Assembly: GCF_039542035.1 (NCBI RefSeq)
Contig: NZ_BAABHJ010000014.1
Coordinates: 1 to 33,583 of the forward strand
Direction: 5' to 3'
DNA length: 33,583 nt
DNA from: Actinoallomurus liliacearum
Lineage (GTDB): Bacteria > Actinomycetota > Actinomycetes > Streptosporangiales > Streptosporangiaceae
Shown here: positions 8,199-15,579 of the stretch, one piece after another
Position numbering within the stretch: position 1 is the first letter of the stretch
Layout of the letters: each line of letters opens with the position of its first letter
The notes under the pieces: generated by a model
What the model was told of the DNA's origin: nothing
What the model saw: only the letters and a program-made list of their open reading frames with translations
The model's database searches: none
Translations under genes and position numbers: made by a program

Positions 8199-8264
8199 TC
8201 ACCCTTCCCGCGCCGGGACGCGTCGGTGCGGCCTTCGTCCGCCCGCCCATCGGGTCTCGCTCAT
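8199..8264 (-). CDS. Possible 21-residue leader peptide
   Basis: A short Arg-rich ORF starting at ATG 8264 with a perfect AGGAGG (complement at 8273-8278) eight bases upstream, the strongest ribosome site in this segment. It ends 6 bases before the start of the Ala/Pro/Ser-rich gene, which suggests translational coupling or a leader peptide. The frame stays open upstream to 8447, but that longer version has no good start. The peptide matches nothing I recognise. It might also simply be the displaced ribosome site of the following gene. Confidence 0.35.
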   Translation of the reverse strand: MSETRWAGGRRPHRRVPAREG

Positions 8265-8403
8265 GGTTCGAGCCTCCTGTCTCGACGACCGATCAGTGCC
8301 TCGGTGCGCCCTGCCTACCCGCGAAAATGTCCCGCTAACGCCCGTTTTCAGGCGGACCGAAATCGGCATCGCCCCGTTCCGGCCGCCCCGCTCCGGCGGC
8401 CGG

Positions 8404-8428
8404 CACCTACCCGTGAGTAACGTAGGTG
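8404..8428. promoter_or_regulatory. Inverted repeat upstream of the MDR oxidoreductase (operator candidate)
   Basis: Perfect 7-base arms CACCTAC (8404-8410) and GTAGGTG (8422-8428) are separated by 11 bases, centred about 50 bases before the oxidoreductase start. Size and position fit a dimeric repressor site, but no regulator gene is adjacent. The rest of 8265-8403 shows nothing else that I can identify. Confidence 0.35.
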
Positions 8429-8467
8429 GAGAGAGCCCTTCCTTCACCCATAGAGGAGACGAACGCC

Positions 8468-9469
8468 ATGAAGACGCGCGAGGTGCACCTCGTATCCCGC
8501 CCCCACGGCTGGCCGGAGCCGACGGACTTCGCGCTGGTGGAGCGGGAACTGCCGGCTCCCGGCGAAGGGGAGGTGCTCGTCCGCAACGCGTTCATGTCCG
8601 TCGACCCGTACATGCGCGGACGGATGAACGACGTGAAGTCCTACGTCCCCCCGTTCGGACTGAACGAGGCCATGACCGGCGGCGCGATCGGTGAGGTCGT
8701 CGAGTCCCGCTCCCCCGACCTGAAGCAGGGCGACCTCGTCCTGCACGACCTCGGCTGGCGGGAGCACGCGGTGGCGCCCGCCAAGCGGTTCCGCGCGGTG
8801 CGGCCGGTCGAGGGCGTGTCTCCGTCGGCGTACCTCGGTGTCCTCGGCATGCCGGGGCTGACGGCGTACGTGGGACTGCTCGACGTCGCCGGCCTCAAGG
8901 AGGGCGACACCGTCTTCGTGTCGGGCGCGGCCGGGGCCGTCGGCTCGCTCGTCGGCCAGATCGCCCGGTTGCGCGGCGCCGCCCGCGTCATCGGCAGCGC
9001 CGGATCGGAGGAGAAGGTCGCGTACCTGACCGACCGGCTCGGTTTCGACGCGGCCTTCGACTACAAGTCCGGCCCGGTGCGCAAGCTGCTGGCCGAGGCC
9101 GCCCCCGACGGCATCGACGTCTACTTCGACAACGTCGGAGGCGACCATCTCGAAGCGGCGATCGAGGCGTTCAACGACCACGGGCGGGCCGCCATCTGCG
9201 GCGCGATCTCGATGTACAACGCCACCGCCCCGCAGCCCGCTCCACGCAACCTGCCGCTCATCATCGGCAAGCGCGTCACCCTCCAGGGCTTCATCGTCAG
9301 CGACCACTCCGCCCGGTTCGGCGACTTCGTCCGCGAGGTCGGCGGCTGGCTCGCGGAGGGGAGGATCGAGTTCGACGAGACGGTGTTCGAGGGCGTCGAC
9401 CACGCCGTCGAGGCGTTCCTGGCCATGCTGCGCGGCCGGAACACCGGCAAGATGATCGTCCGGCTGTAG
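8468..9469 (+). CDS. Zinc-independent NADP-dependent MDR oxidoreductase (CurA/prostaglandin-reductase type)
   Basis: A 333-residue protein starting at ATG 8468 with AGGAG at 8454-8458; an upstream in-frame extension to 8426 lacks support. Features of the subgroup: MSVDPYMRGRM near residues 43-53, a Rossmann dinucleotide site SGAAGAVGS (152-160) followed by GSAGSEEK, and YFDNVGGDHLE. The catalytic-zinc Cys/His residues of alcohol dehydrogenases are absent. Members such as CurA and leukotriene B4 dehydrogenase reduce alpha,beta-unsaturated ketones or aldehydes with NADPH in the cytosol. The gene stands alone, with a hairpin terminator at its 3' end and an inverted repeat in front. The family is firm; the natural substrate is unknown. 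Confidence 0.9.
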   Translation: MKTREVHLVSRPHGWPEPTDFALVERELPAPGEGEVLVRNAFMSVDPYMRGRMNDVKSYVPPFGLNEAMTGGAIGEVVESRSPDLKQGDLVLHDLGWREHAVAPAKRFRAVRPVEGVSPSAYLGVLGMPGLTAYVGLLDVAGLKEGDTVFVSGAAGAVGSLVGQIARLRGAARVIGSAGSEEKVAYLTDRLGFDAAFDYKSGPVRKLLAEAAPDGIDVYFDNVGGDHLEAAIEAFNDHGRAAICGAISMYNATAPQPAPRNLPLIIGKRVTLQGFIVSDHSARFGDFVREVGGWLAEGRIEFDETVFEGVDHAVEAFLAMLRGRNTGKMIVRL

Positions 9470-9476
9470 CCGGACG

Positions 9477-9512
9477 ACCCGCCGGGCCGCGGTCGCCCGG
9501 GGCCCGGCGGGT
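9477..9512. terminator. Hairpin between convergent genes
   Basis: A perfect 12-bp stem (9477-9488 with 9501-9512) and a 12-base loop lie just after the oxidoreductase stop. There is no U-tract. It sits between two converging genes and could stop transcription from either side. Confidence 0.6.
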
Positions 9513-9537
9513 GTCGCGCGTTCGGTTCGGACGGACC

Positions 9538-9601
9538 TCACGGCGGTCCGTTCAGACGTCACGGCGGTCCGGTCAAGCGGATGTCACAGTGGTCCGTTCA
9601 G
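9538..9601. repeat. Three imperfect 18-base repeats at the 3' end of the MFS gene
   Basis: Copies lie at 9538-9555, 9559-9576 and 9584-9601 around the core TCACGGCGGTCCGTTCA; the third is the most divergent. The third copy includes the stop codon of the minus-strand MFS gene, so the gene end appears copied twice into the downstream spacer, each time keeping a TGA-containing segment. This may come from replication slippage; no function is evident. Confidence 0.6.
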
Positions 9602-11016
9602 GCGGCGCGCTGCCGGATGAACACGGCGGTGACCGCGAGGGCGACCAGCACGAAGATCGTGCCGACGGTGAACGCGACGTTCACGCCGTGGGTCAGGCCG
9701 CCGTGCCGGAGCGCCGGTCCGTACACCGAGACCAGCACGGCCATCCCCAGCGCGCCGCCGACCTGCTGCGCGGTCTGCAGCGTGCCGGACGCGGCGCCGG
9801 AGTCCTCGCGCCGCACCCCCGCCAGGACGGTCGCCGTGACCGGGAGGAACACCACGCCGGCGCCCAGCCCGAAGAAGAGCATCGGCCCGAGCACGCCCGA
9901 CGCGTACCCGCTGTGCGGGGACAACTGGGTGAACCACACCATCCCCACCGCGATGAGCGGCAGGCCGGCGAGCAGGAGCCGTCGCGGGCCGACCCGTGGG
10001 ACCAGCCGCGGGGTGATCCGCGCCATGACGAACAGCAGCCCCGACATCGGCAGGAAGGCGACGCCCGCCTTCAGCGGGCTGAAGCCCAGGATGTTCTGCA
10101 GGAACTGGACGATGAAGAAGAACATCCCGAACATCGCCGCGGCCAGCAGGAGCATGACCAGGTAGGAACCGGCACGCGCCCCGTCGGCGAACAGCCGCAG
10201 CGGGATGACCGGCCGTTCCGCCCGCGTCTCCACGGCGACGAAGGCGCCGAGGAGCAGGACGCCGCCGGCGAACGCCGCCAGGGTCACGCCGTCGCCCCAG
10301 CCGGCGTCGGCCGCGCGGATGAAGCCGTACACCAGCGCGACCATGCCGGTGACGACCGTGACCGCGCCCGCGACGTCGAGGCGGCCGCGATGGCGCTCGG
10401 TCTCCTGGAGGATTCGCGGGGCGAGGAACAGGACGACGGCGCCGACCGGAACGTTGATGAACAGCACCCAGCGCCACGACGCCCAGTCGGTGAGCAGGCC
10501 GCCCAGGACGAGACCGATCGAGGCGCCGGCCGACGAAGTGGCCGAGAAGACCCCGAGCGCCCGGTTGCGCTCCGGCCCCTCCTGGAAGTTGGTGGCGATG
10601 AGCGCGAGCGCGCTCGGCGCGGCGAGGGCCGCGCCGACGCCCTGCGCGACACGGGCGGAGAGCAGCCACGCGGCCGAGCCGGAGAACCCGCCGAGCAGCG
10701 AGGCGAGGGTGAAGACCGCGATGCCGACGATGAACGTACGCCGCCGCCCGAGGATGTCGCCGGTCCGGCCCCCGAGCAGGAGCAGCCCGCCGAACGCGAG
10801 CGAGTAGGCGTTGGTCACCCACGACAGGCCGGTCGCGGAGAAGTGGAGGCTGTGCTGGATCTTCGGAAGGGCGACGAACATGACGCTCGCGTCGAGCACC
10901 ACCATCAACTGGCAGGCCACGATGACGGCGAGCGACAGCCCCGGGTGACGTGTTCGTCGTCGCCGCGGCTCGGAGTCGAGCGACGGCTCGCCCATCTGGA
11001 CGGTCTGCTGGGACAT
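9598..11016 (-). CDS. DHA2-family (14-helix) MFS drug efflux transporter
   Basis: A 472-residue integral membrane protein. ATG 11016 is chosen as the start because GAGGAG lies 10 bases before it; an in-frame extension to 11265 runs through the regulator region and into the divergent tetR gene. After a basic N-terminus, the first helix carries MVVLDASVMFVALP, matching the LDxTIVNVALP signature of EmrB/QacA-type proton-driven exporters. GGRTGDILGRRR is motif A, and ARVAQGVGAALAAPSAL matches the next conserved block. The length and repeated hydrophobic segments fit 14 helices. It is divergent from a TetR regulator across a long dyad, a standard arrangement for a ligand-inducible pump. The substrate cannot be read from the sequence. 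Confidence 0.92.
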   Translation of the reverse strand: MSQQTVQMGEPSLDSEPRRRRTRHPGLSLAVIVACQLMVVLDASVMFVALPKIQHSLHFSATGLSWVTNAYSLAFGGLLLLGGRTGDILGRRRTFIVGIAVFTLASLLGGFSGSAAWLLSARVAQGVGAALAAPSALALIATNFQEGPERNRALGVFSATSSAGASIGLVLGGLLTDWASWRWVLFINVPVGAVVLFLAPRILQETERHRGRLDVAGAVTVVTGMVALVYGFIRAADAGWGDGVTLAAFAGGVLLLGAFVAVETRAERPVIPLRLFADGARAGSYLVMLLLAAAMFGMFFFIVQFLQNILGFSPLKAGVAFLPMSGLLFVMARITPRLVPRVGPRRLLLAGLPLIAVGMVWFTQLSPHSGYASGVLGPMLFFGLGAGVVFLPVTATVLAGVRREDSGAASGTLQTAQQVGGALGMAVLVSVYGPALRHGGLTHGVNVAFTVGTIFVLVALAVTAVFIRQRAA

Positions 11017-11085
11017 GGGTCGTAGACTCCTCGTGCAGGAAGGGTTACGGCCGTCCCCCGAAGTGGCTGTCGGGGATCGGCCTCT

Positions 11086-11129
11086 AACCGGAGGGTGCCT
11101 CCGAAACAATACGGAGGTAGCCTCCGGTT
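11086..11129. promoter_or_regulatory. Long dyad operator between MFS pump and TetR regulator
   Basis: Two 18-base arms (11086-11103 and 11112-11129) match as an inverted repeat at 16 of 18 positions, separated by AAACAATA. Each arm is itself a palindrome or near-palindrome of the form CGGAGG-NNN-CCTCCG, giving two operator-like sites side by side. The position between divergent tetR and pump genes suggests that TetR represses both. Confidence 0.8.
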
Positions 11130-11153
11130 GGCAACCGTGCTTTGGGAGGGGCG

Positions 11154-11723
11154 ATGTCGACGACCACCGGGCAGCGTCCGATGCGTGCCGACGCACGCCG
11201 CAACTACGAGCGGCTGCTGGCCGAGGCGAAGTCCTCGTTCCTCGAGCACGGCGCGGACGCGTCACTGGAGGAGATCGCCCGGCGCGCGGGCGTCGGGATC
11301 GGCACGCTGTACCGCCACTTCCCCACCCGCCTGGCCCTCCAAGAAGCCGTCTACCGCGACGAGATGGAGCAACTCGCGGCCAAGGCGTACGAACTGGCCG
11401 AGACCTGCCCCCCGGACGAGGGCTTGGCCGCGTGGATCCTGGCCATCGCCGAGTACTCCCGCGCCAAGCGCGGGCTCACCCAGACCCTGAAGGCCGTCAT
11501 CGACCTGCACTCGGACCTGTTCGTCCGTTGCCACGACGAGATCCAGACGGCCGCCGAGACCATCCTCGCCCGCGCCCGGGCGGCGGGCACCGCCCGCTCC
11601 GACCTCACGACGAGCGACCTGCTCCGGCTCGCCCACGCGCTGTCCGTGGCGAGCGAGCGAGCGCCGGAGGACACCGGGCGCCTGCTGTCCTTCATCCTGG
11701 ACGGGGTACGCCCCCGCTCCTGA
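11154..11723 (+). CDS. TetR/AcrR-family transcriptional regulator
   Basis: A 189-residue protein starting at ATG 11154 with GGGAGG just upstream; an in-frame TTG at 11142 is less likely. The N-terminal helix-turn-helix covers about residues 15-60: ASLEEIARRAGVGIGTLYRHFPTR is a classic TetR recognition region, truncated here to 24 residues of context by description only as ASLEEIARRAGV plus GIGTLYRHF. The C-terminal domain (about 65-189) is helical and would bind the inducer and dimerise. Divergent from the DHA2 pump and next to a long dyad, it most likely represses the pump and itself, and is released by a pump substrate. The ligand is unknown. Confidence 0.93.
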   Translation: MSTTTGQRPMRADARRNYERLLAEAKSSFLEHGADASLEEIARRAGVGIGTLYRHFPTRLALQEAVYRDEMEQLAAKAYELAETCPPDEGLAAWILAIAEYSRAKRGLTQTLKAVIDLHSDLFVRCHDEIQTAAETILARARAAGTARSDLTTSDLLRLAHALSVASERAPEDTGRLLSFILDGVRPRS

Positions 11724-11784
11724 CACCGCGCTCCGGAGCCGCGGCCCGGCCTGTCATCGCACCGGACCCGCGAGAAACCGCCGC

Positions 11785-12111
11785 TTACCCGGCCTCGGGG
11801 AACGACGACCCGGCGTCGCCGCCGAGGACCACGGCGAGGAGTCCGGGAAAGCGGGCCTCGAGATCGTCCCGGCGCAGGGTCAGGTAGTTCCGGCGCCCCT
11901 CATGGCGCAGGCGGATCACACCGCTCTCCCGCAGGACCCGCCAGTGGTGCGTGAGGGTCGACTTCGGCGCCCCGGTCTCGATCGCCCCGCAGTACGTCTC
12001 CGCACCGGAGGCCAGCGCCTGAACGATCTTCATACGGACCGGGTGCCCGAGCGCGGCGAGCACGTCCACCAGGTCGAACTGCTCGCGCGCCGGGTGCAGT
12101 AGAGCAGCCAT
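11785..12111 (-). CDS. ArsR-family winged-helix transcriptional regulator
   Basis: A 108-residue protein with the ArsR/SmtB fold: LVDVLAALGHPVRMKIVQAL (N-terminal helices), then TGAPKSTLTHHWRVLRESG as the recognition helix-turn-helix, then VIRLRHEGRRNYLTL as the wing. No metal-binding Cys motif of the ELCVCDL type is seen; a single Cys (TYCGAI) is present, so a metal sensor role is not supported. ATG 12111 gives a typical N-terminus but has no ribosome site; an in-frame TTG at 12129 has AGGAA 10 bases upstream and is the alternative. Divergent from an alpha/beta hydrolase, with several GTAC-containing inverted repeats between the two genes, it probably represses both. Confidence 0.88.
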   Translation of the reverse strand: MAALLHPAREQFDLVDVLAALGHPVRMKIVQALASGAETYCGAIETGAPKSTLTHHWRVLRESGVIRLRHEGRRNYLTLRRDDLEARFPGLLAVVLGGDAGSSFPEAG

Positions 12112-12119
12112 GGTCCGAT

Positions 12120-12196
12120 CGTACGGCAATTACGTACGGTTCCTGGATCGACGACCTCTCTTCCCGTTAAAGTACGAAAATCCCGTACATTCGTAC
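12120..12196. promoter_or_regulatory. GTAC-rich operator cluster between arsR and hydrolase
   Basis: CGTACG occurs at 12120-12125 and 12133-12138. GTACGAA (12172-12178) and TTCGTAC (12190-12196) form a perfect inverted repeat with 11 bases between, and another CGTAC lies inside that spacer. The region is AT-richer than its surroundings, fitting divergent promoters controlled by the ArsR protein. Confidence 0.65.
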
Positions 12197-12212
12197 CAAC
12201 GTAGGAGACCGT

Positions 12213-13133
12213 ATGCCCGGTGCAGTGTCAGACGTCGAGTTGGCGCGTTCGCTGGACGGAGGGTTCGTCAGTGACCACGCGGACGTCAACGGAATCCGCC
12301 TGCACTACGTCGCGGGAGGCCGGGGCGAGCCGCTGGTCCTGCTGGGCGGATGGCCGCAGACGTGGTGGGAGTTCCACAAGATCATGCCGCCGCTGGCCGA
12401 GCGCTTCCGGGTGATCGCCGTCGACCTCCGGGGCATGGGCGGCTCGGACAGGCCGGCGGGCGGATACGACAAGAAGACCATGGCCGGCGACATCCTCGGG
12501 CTCGTGCGCCACCTCGGCCACGAGACGGTGCACATCGCCGGGCACGACATCGGCGGGATGGTCGCCTACGCGTTCGCCGCCAACCACCCGGCGCACACGC
12601 GGCGGATCGCGCTGCTGGACATCGCCCACCCCGACGAGCGTTTCTACGCCTACTCCCTGCTCCCGAAACCCGGACGCCAGCAGGTCGGCGGCGACATCCA
12701 CGCCGGGCCCGGGCGGTTCCTGTGGTGGTTCGCCTTCAACCAGGTGCCCGGCCTGCCCGAACGCCTGCTCGCCGGCCGGTCCCGCCATCTCATCGACTGG
12801 ATGTGCGACTACCTGATCGAGGATCCCCGCAGCATCGACGAGCACGACCGGAACGTCTACGCCCACGCCTACTCCACCGAGGACGCGATCCGCGCCGGCA
12901 ACGCCTGGTATCGGGCCTTCGGCCAGGACATCGAGGACGAGAAGACCTACGCCCCGGTGACCGCGCCGATCCTGGGCCTGGGCGGCGGCGAGGGAGGCCA
13001 CCGGCTCCTGCAGGCGATCCTGGCGGACAAGGGCACCGACGTACAGGTGGTCGAGGTACCGGACAGCGGCCACTACATCCCCGAAGAACAACCGGAGGCG
13101 GTCGTCCGGCACCTGACGCGATTCCTCGGCTGA
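12213..13133 (+). CDS. Epoxide-hydrolase-like alpha/beta hydrolase
   Basis: A 306-residue cytosolic enzyme starting at ATG 12213 with AGGAG at 12203-12207. The alpha/beta-hydrolase core is clear: LVLLGGWPQTWWEF (41-54), VDLRGMGGSDRP (70-81), the nucleophile elbow GHDIGG with Asp112, and DSGHYIPEEQP with catalytic His287. An Asp nucleophile points to epoxide hydrolases or haloalkane/haloacetate dehalogenases rather than serine esterases. A cap domain lies at about 140-245. The usual His of the HGxP motif before the first loop is Gly here (GGWP), which is unusual for the family. It is divergent from and probably controlled by the ArsR regulator, suggesting an inducible detoxification enzyme. 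The substrate is not determinable. Confidence 0.88.
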   Translation: MPGAVSDVELARSLDGGFVSDHADVNGIRLHYVAGGRGEPLVLLGGWPQTWWEFHKIMPPLAERFRVIAVDLRGMGGSDRPAGGYDKKTMAGDILGLVRHLGHETVHIAGHDIGGMVAYAFAANHPAHTRRIALLDIAHPDERFYAYSLLPKPGRQQVGGDIHAGPGRFLWWFAFNQVPGLPERLLAGRSRHLIDWMCDYLIEDPRSIDEHDRNVYAHAYSTEDAIRAGNAWYRAFGQDIEDEKTYAPVTAPILGLGGGEGGHRLLQAILADKGTDVQVVEVPDSGHYIPEEQPEAVVRHLTRFLG

Positions 13134-13170
13134 CTCCCGCCGGCCCGGCGAGACGGACCGCCGCCGGGAG
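13134..13170 (+). terminator. Possible terminator hairpin after the hydrolase gene
   Basis: Arms 13134-13144 and 13160-13170 pair at 10 of 11 positions with a 15-base loop, starting right after the stop codon. No U-tract follows. An alternative inner 7-bp pairing (13144-13150 with 13162-13168) is also possible. Confidence 0.35.
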
Positions 13171-13319
13171 ACGGACCCGGGAGGCGGATCCGGCCCCGCG
13201 GGGCGGATGCGACCGGACTCATACGATTTGTCACCCTCAGTGGGAATTCTCGCCGGTCCGGAACCGGTTCCCCGAACGGATGTGCGCCGACCGCGGCGCG
13301 GAGACCGACGAGGGGTGAC

Positions 13320-14549
13320 ATGGCCGCGACGGCGAACGAGACGATCGAGGTGACACCGACCCGTGCCGGTCGGCTCCGGTTGGCCCTCATCCTCGGGGCG
13401 CTCAGCGCCATCGGTCCGCTGTCGATCGACATGTACCTGCCGGCCCTGCCGAAGCTGACCCAAGACCTGTCGGCCGGGGCGTCGCTCGTTCAGCTGACCC
13501 TGACGGCCTGCCTCGTGGGTCTGGCCGTCGGGCAGGTCGTCGCCGGGCCGGTCAGCGACACCTGGGGACGGCGCCGGCCGCTCCTCGTCGGCGTCGTCCT
13601 GTACACGGTCGCCTCGCTCCTGTGCGCCGTCGCCCCGAGTGTGCCGATGCTGATCGCGCTGCGCCTGGTGCAGGGCGCGGCGGGCGCGGCGGCCATCGTG
13701 ATCGCCCGCGCCATCGTCCGCGACCTGTACGACGGGCCGGAGGCCGCCCGGTTCTTCTCCCTGCTGATGCTGGTCAACGGCGTCGCGCCGATCGCGGCGC
13801 CCGTCATCGGCGGGCAGCTGCTGCGCCTCACGTCGTGGCGCGGGGTGTTCGTGCTCATCGCGGTCCTCGGCGCGCTCATGGTCGCCGCCGCGGGGGCCGG
13901 ACTGCGCGAGACCCTCCCGTCGGGCGCGCGCCACACCGGCGGGCTGGGCTCGGCGCTCCGGACGTTCGCGGGGCTCTGCGCGGACCGCGTCTTCGTCGGC
14001 TACGCCCTGTCGGGCGGCCTGGCCTTCGCCGCGATGTTCGCCTACATCTCCGGGTCGCCGTTCGTCGTCCAGGACATCTACGGCCTCTCGCCCCAGGCGT
14101 ACAGCCTGATCTTCGCGGTGAACGCCCTCGGCATCGTGGCGGCCGGCCAGGTCAGCGGGCGGCTGGTCGGCCGCGTCCCGCTGCGGACGCTGCTCACCGC
14201 CGGGCTGTGCGTGTCCCTGGCGGGCGGCGTGGCCCTCGCCGTGGCGATCGGGACCGGTCTCGGCCTGCCGGGCGTGCTGCCCGCGCTGTTCCTCGTCGTG
14301 TCCGCGATCGGGCTCATCACGCCGAACGCCACCGCCCTCGCCCTGACCGGCCGCCCGCCCGCCATGGCGGGCAGCGCCTCCGCCCTGCTCGGCCTCGCGC
14401 AGTTCGTCATCGGCGGGGTCGCGGCGCCGCTCGTCGGCGTCGCCGGCTCGCACACCGCCGTGCCGATGGGCGTGGTCATCGCCGCCCTGACCGCCGCCGC
14501 GCTGCTGGCCTATCTGGTCCTCGCCCGGGGGCATCGACCGATCGGTTGA
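13320..14549 (+). CDS. Bcr/CflA-type MFS multidrug efflux transporter (DHA1)
   Basis: A 409-residue membrane protein starting at ATG 13320, preceded by AGGGG at 13311-13315. Twelve hydrophobic segments fit the DHA1 group. The N-terminus (IGPLSIDMYLPALPKL) is the signature of Bcr/CflA transporters; GPVSDTWGRRRPL is MFS motif A, and ALRLVQGAAGAAAIVIARAIVRDLY is the conserved fourth-helix region described by its ends ALRLVQG and ARAIVRD. These proteins export drugs such as bicyclomycin or chloramphenicol, or sulfonamides and small metabolites, using the proton gradient. The gene stands alone about 100 bases before the ABC operon. No adjacent regulator is dedicated to it. The substrate is unknown. 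Confidence 0.9.
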   Translation: MAATANETIEVTPTRAGRLRLALILGALSAIGPLSIDMYLPALPKLTQDLSAGASLVQLTLTACLVGLAVGQVVAGPVSDTWGRRRPLLVGVVLYTVASLLCAVAPSVPMLIALRLVQGAAGAAAIVIARAIVRDLYDGPEAARFFSLLMLVNGVAPIAAPVIGGQLLRLTSWRGVFVLIAVLGALMVAAAGAGLRETLPSGARHTGGLGSALRTFAGLCADRVFVGYALSGGLAFAAMFAYISGSPFVVQDIYGLSPQAYSLIFAVNALGIVAAGQVSGRLVGRVPLRTLLTAGLCVSLAGGVALAVAIGTGLGLPGVLPALFLVVSAIGLITPNATALALTGRPPAMAGSASALLGLAQFVIGGVAAPLVGVAGSHTAVPMGVVIAALTAAALLAYLVLARGHRPIG

Positions 14550-14652
14550 TGTCCGGGATCCACCGGAGCCGTACCCGACCGGTCGATCCGCCGGCACCCC
14601 GCCGCAGGCCATCCTCGAAATCCGCCACCACGGAGACGAGGAACGAGAGGCC

Positions 14653-15570
14653 ATGCCGGTCATCGAGGTCAGGAACCTGCACAAGCGGTACGGAGCGAAG
14701 GTCGCGGTCGAGGACGTGTCCTTCGCCGTGGAGGAAGGTGAGATCTTCGGCGTCCTCGGCCCCAACGGCGCGGGCAAGACCACCACGGTCGAGTGCGTCG
14801 CGGGGCTGCGCGCCCCCGACCGCGGCACGGTGTCGGTGCTCGGTCTCGACCCGCGCCGGGACCGCATTGAGCTGACCCGCCGCCTCGGCGTGCAGCTCCA
14901 GGCGAGCCGGCTGCCGGACAAGATGAAGGTCCGCGAGGCCGTGGAGCTGTACGCCTCCTTCCACGACCGGCCCGCCGACCCCGGACGGCTCATCGAGGAG
15001 CTCGGCCTCGCCGGCCAGCGGGACACGCGCTTCGGCCGGTTGTCCGGCGGCCAGCAGCAGCGCGTCTCGATCGCGCTGGCGCTCGTCGGCGACCCGAAGA
15101 TCGCAATCCTCGACGAACTGACCACCGGCCTGGACCCGCAGGCGCGGCGCGACACCTGGCAGCTGATCGAGAACGTGCGGGACCGGGGCGTCACGATCGT
15201 CCTCGTCACCCACTTCATGGAGGAGGCCGAGCGCCTCTGCGACCGCCTCGCCGTCATCGACGGCGGCCGGGTGATCGCCGTCGACACCCCCGCCGGCCTG
15301 GTGGCACGGGTCGCCCCCGAGCAGCGCGTACGGTTCCGGCCCTCCGCGCCCCTCGACGACCGCCTGCTGCAGGACCTGCCCGAGGTACGGACCGTCACCA
15401 AGACGGGCGGGCAGGTCGTGGTGACCGGGACCGACGGTCTCGTGCAGGCGGTCACCTCGGTCCTCGCCCGCAACCACATCATCGCCGCCGACCTGCGCGT
15501 CGAGCAGAGCAGTCTCGACGACGCGTTCGTCGCGCTGACCGGCCGCCCCCTCGACCCACCGACCCTTTAG
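14653..15570 (+). CDS. ABC-2 efflux transporter, ATP-binding protein
   Basis: A 305-residue ATPase starting at ATG 14653. All nucleotide-binding motifs are intact: Walker A GPNGAGKTT (near residues 36-44), signature LSGGQQQR, Walker B IAILDELT followed by the D-loop GLDPQ, and the switch His in LVTHFMEEAE. The C-terminal 90 residues are the accessory domain common in drug-export ATPases of the DrrA/CcmA group. It would energise the membrane protein encoded 9 bases downstream. The order ATPase, permease, histidine kinase, response regulator is a common actinobacterial module, in which the two-component system controls or senses the function of the exporter. The exported compound is not known. 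Confidence 0.95.
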   Translation: MPVIEVRNLHKRYGAKVAVEDVSFAVEEGEIFGVLGPNGAGKTTTVECVAGLRAPDRGTVSVLGLDPRRDRIELTRRLGVQLQASRLPDKMKVREAVELYASFHDRPADPGRLIEELGLAGQRDTRFGRLSGGQQQRVSIALALVGDPKIAILDELTTGLDPQARRDTWQLIENVRDRGVTIVLVTHFMEEAERLCDRLAVIDGGRVIAVDTPAGLVARVAPEQRVRFRPSAPLDDRLLQDLPEVRTVTKTGGQVVVTGTDGLVQAVTSVLARNHIIAADLRVEQSSLDDAFVALTGRPLDPPTL

Positions 15571-15579
15571 GAGACCCCC

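Noticed and set aside
7581..8420. Plus-strand frames running from the assembly gap towards the oxidoreductase
   Set aside because: One frame contains the undetermined bases, neither has a ribosome site or motifs, and the minus strand has the better-supported small gene.
9538..9601. CRISPR-like array
   Set aside because: Only three short, divergent copies with spacings of 3 and 7 bases; no spacers of proper length and no cas genes.
9511..11025. Plus-strand open frame of 504 codons opposite the DHA2 pump
   Set aside because: Charged low-complexity translation; the minus strand encodes a clear transporter with a ribosome site.
12228..15482. Minus-strand open frame of 1084 codons
   Set aside because: It runs antisense to the hydrolase, Bcr/CflA pump and ABC ATPase genes, all with clear family motifs. 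Its translation is Arg/Asp/Gly-rich low complexity, typical of antisense frames in GC-rich DNA.
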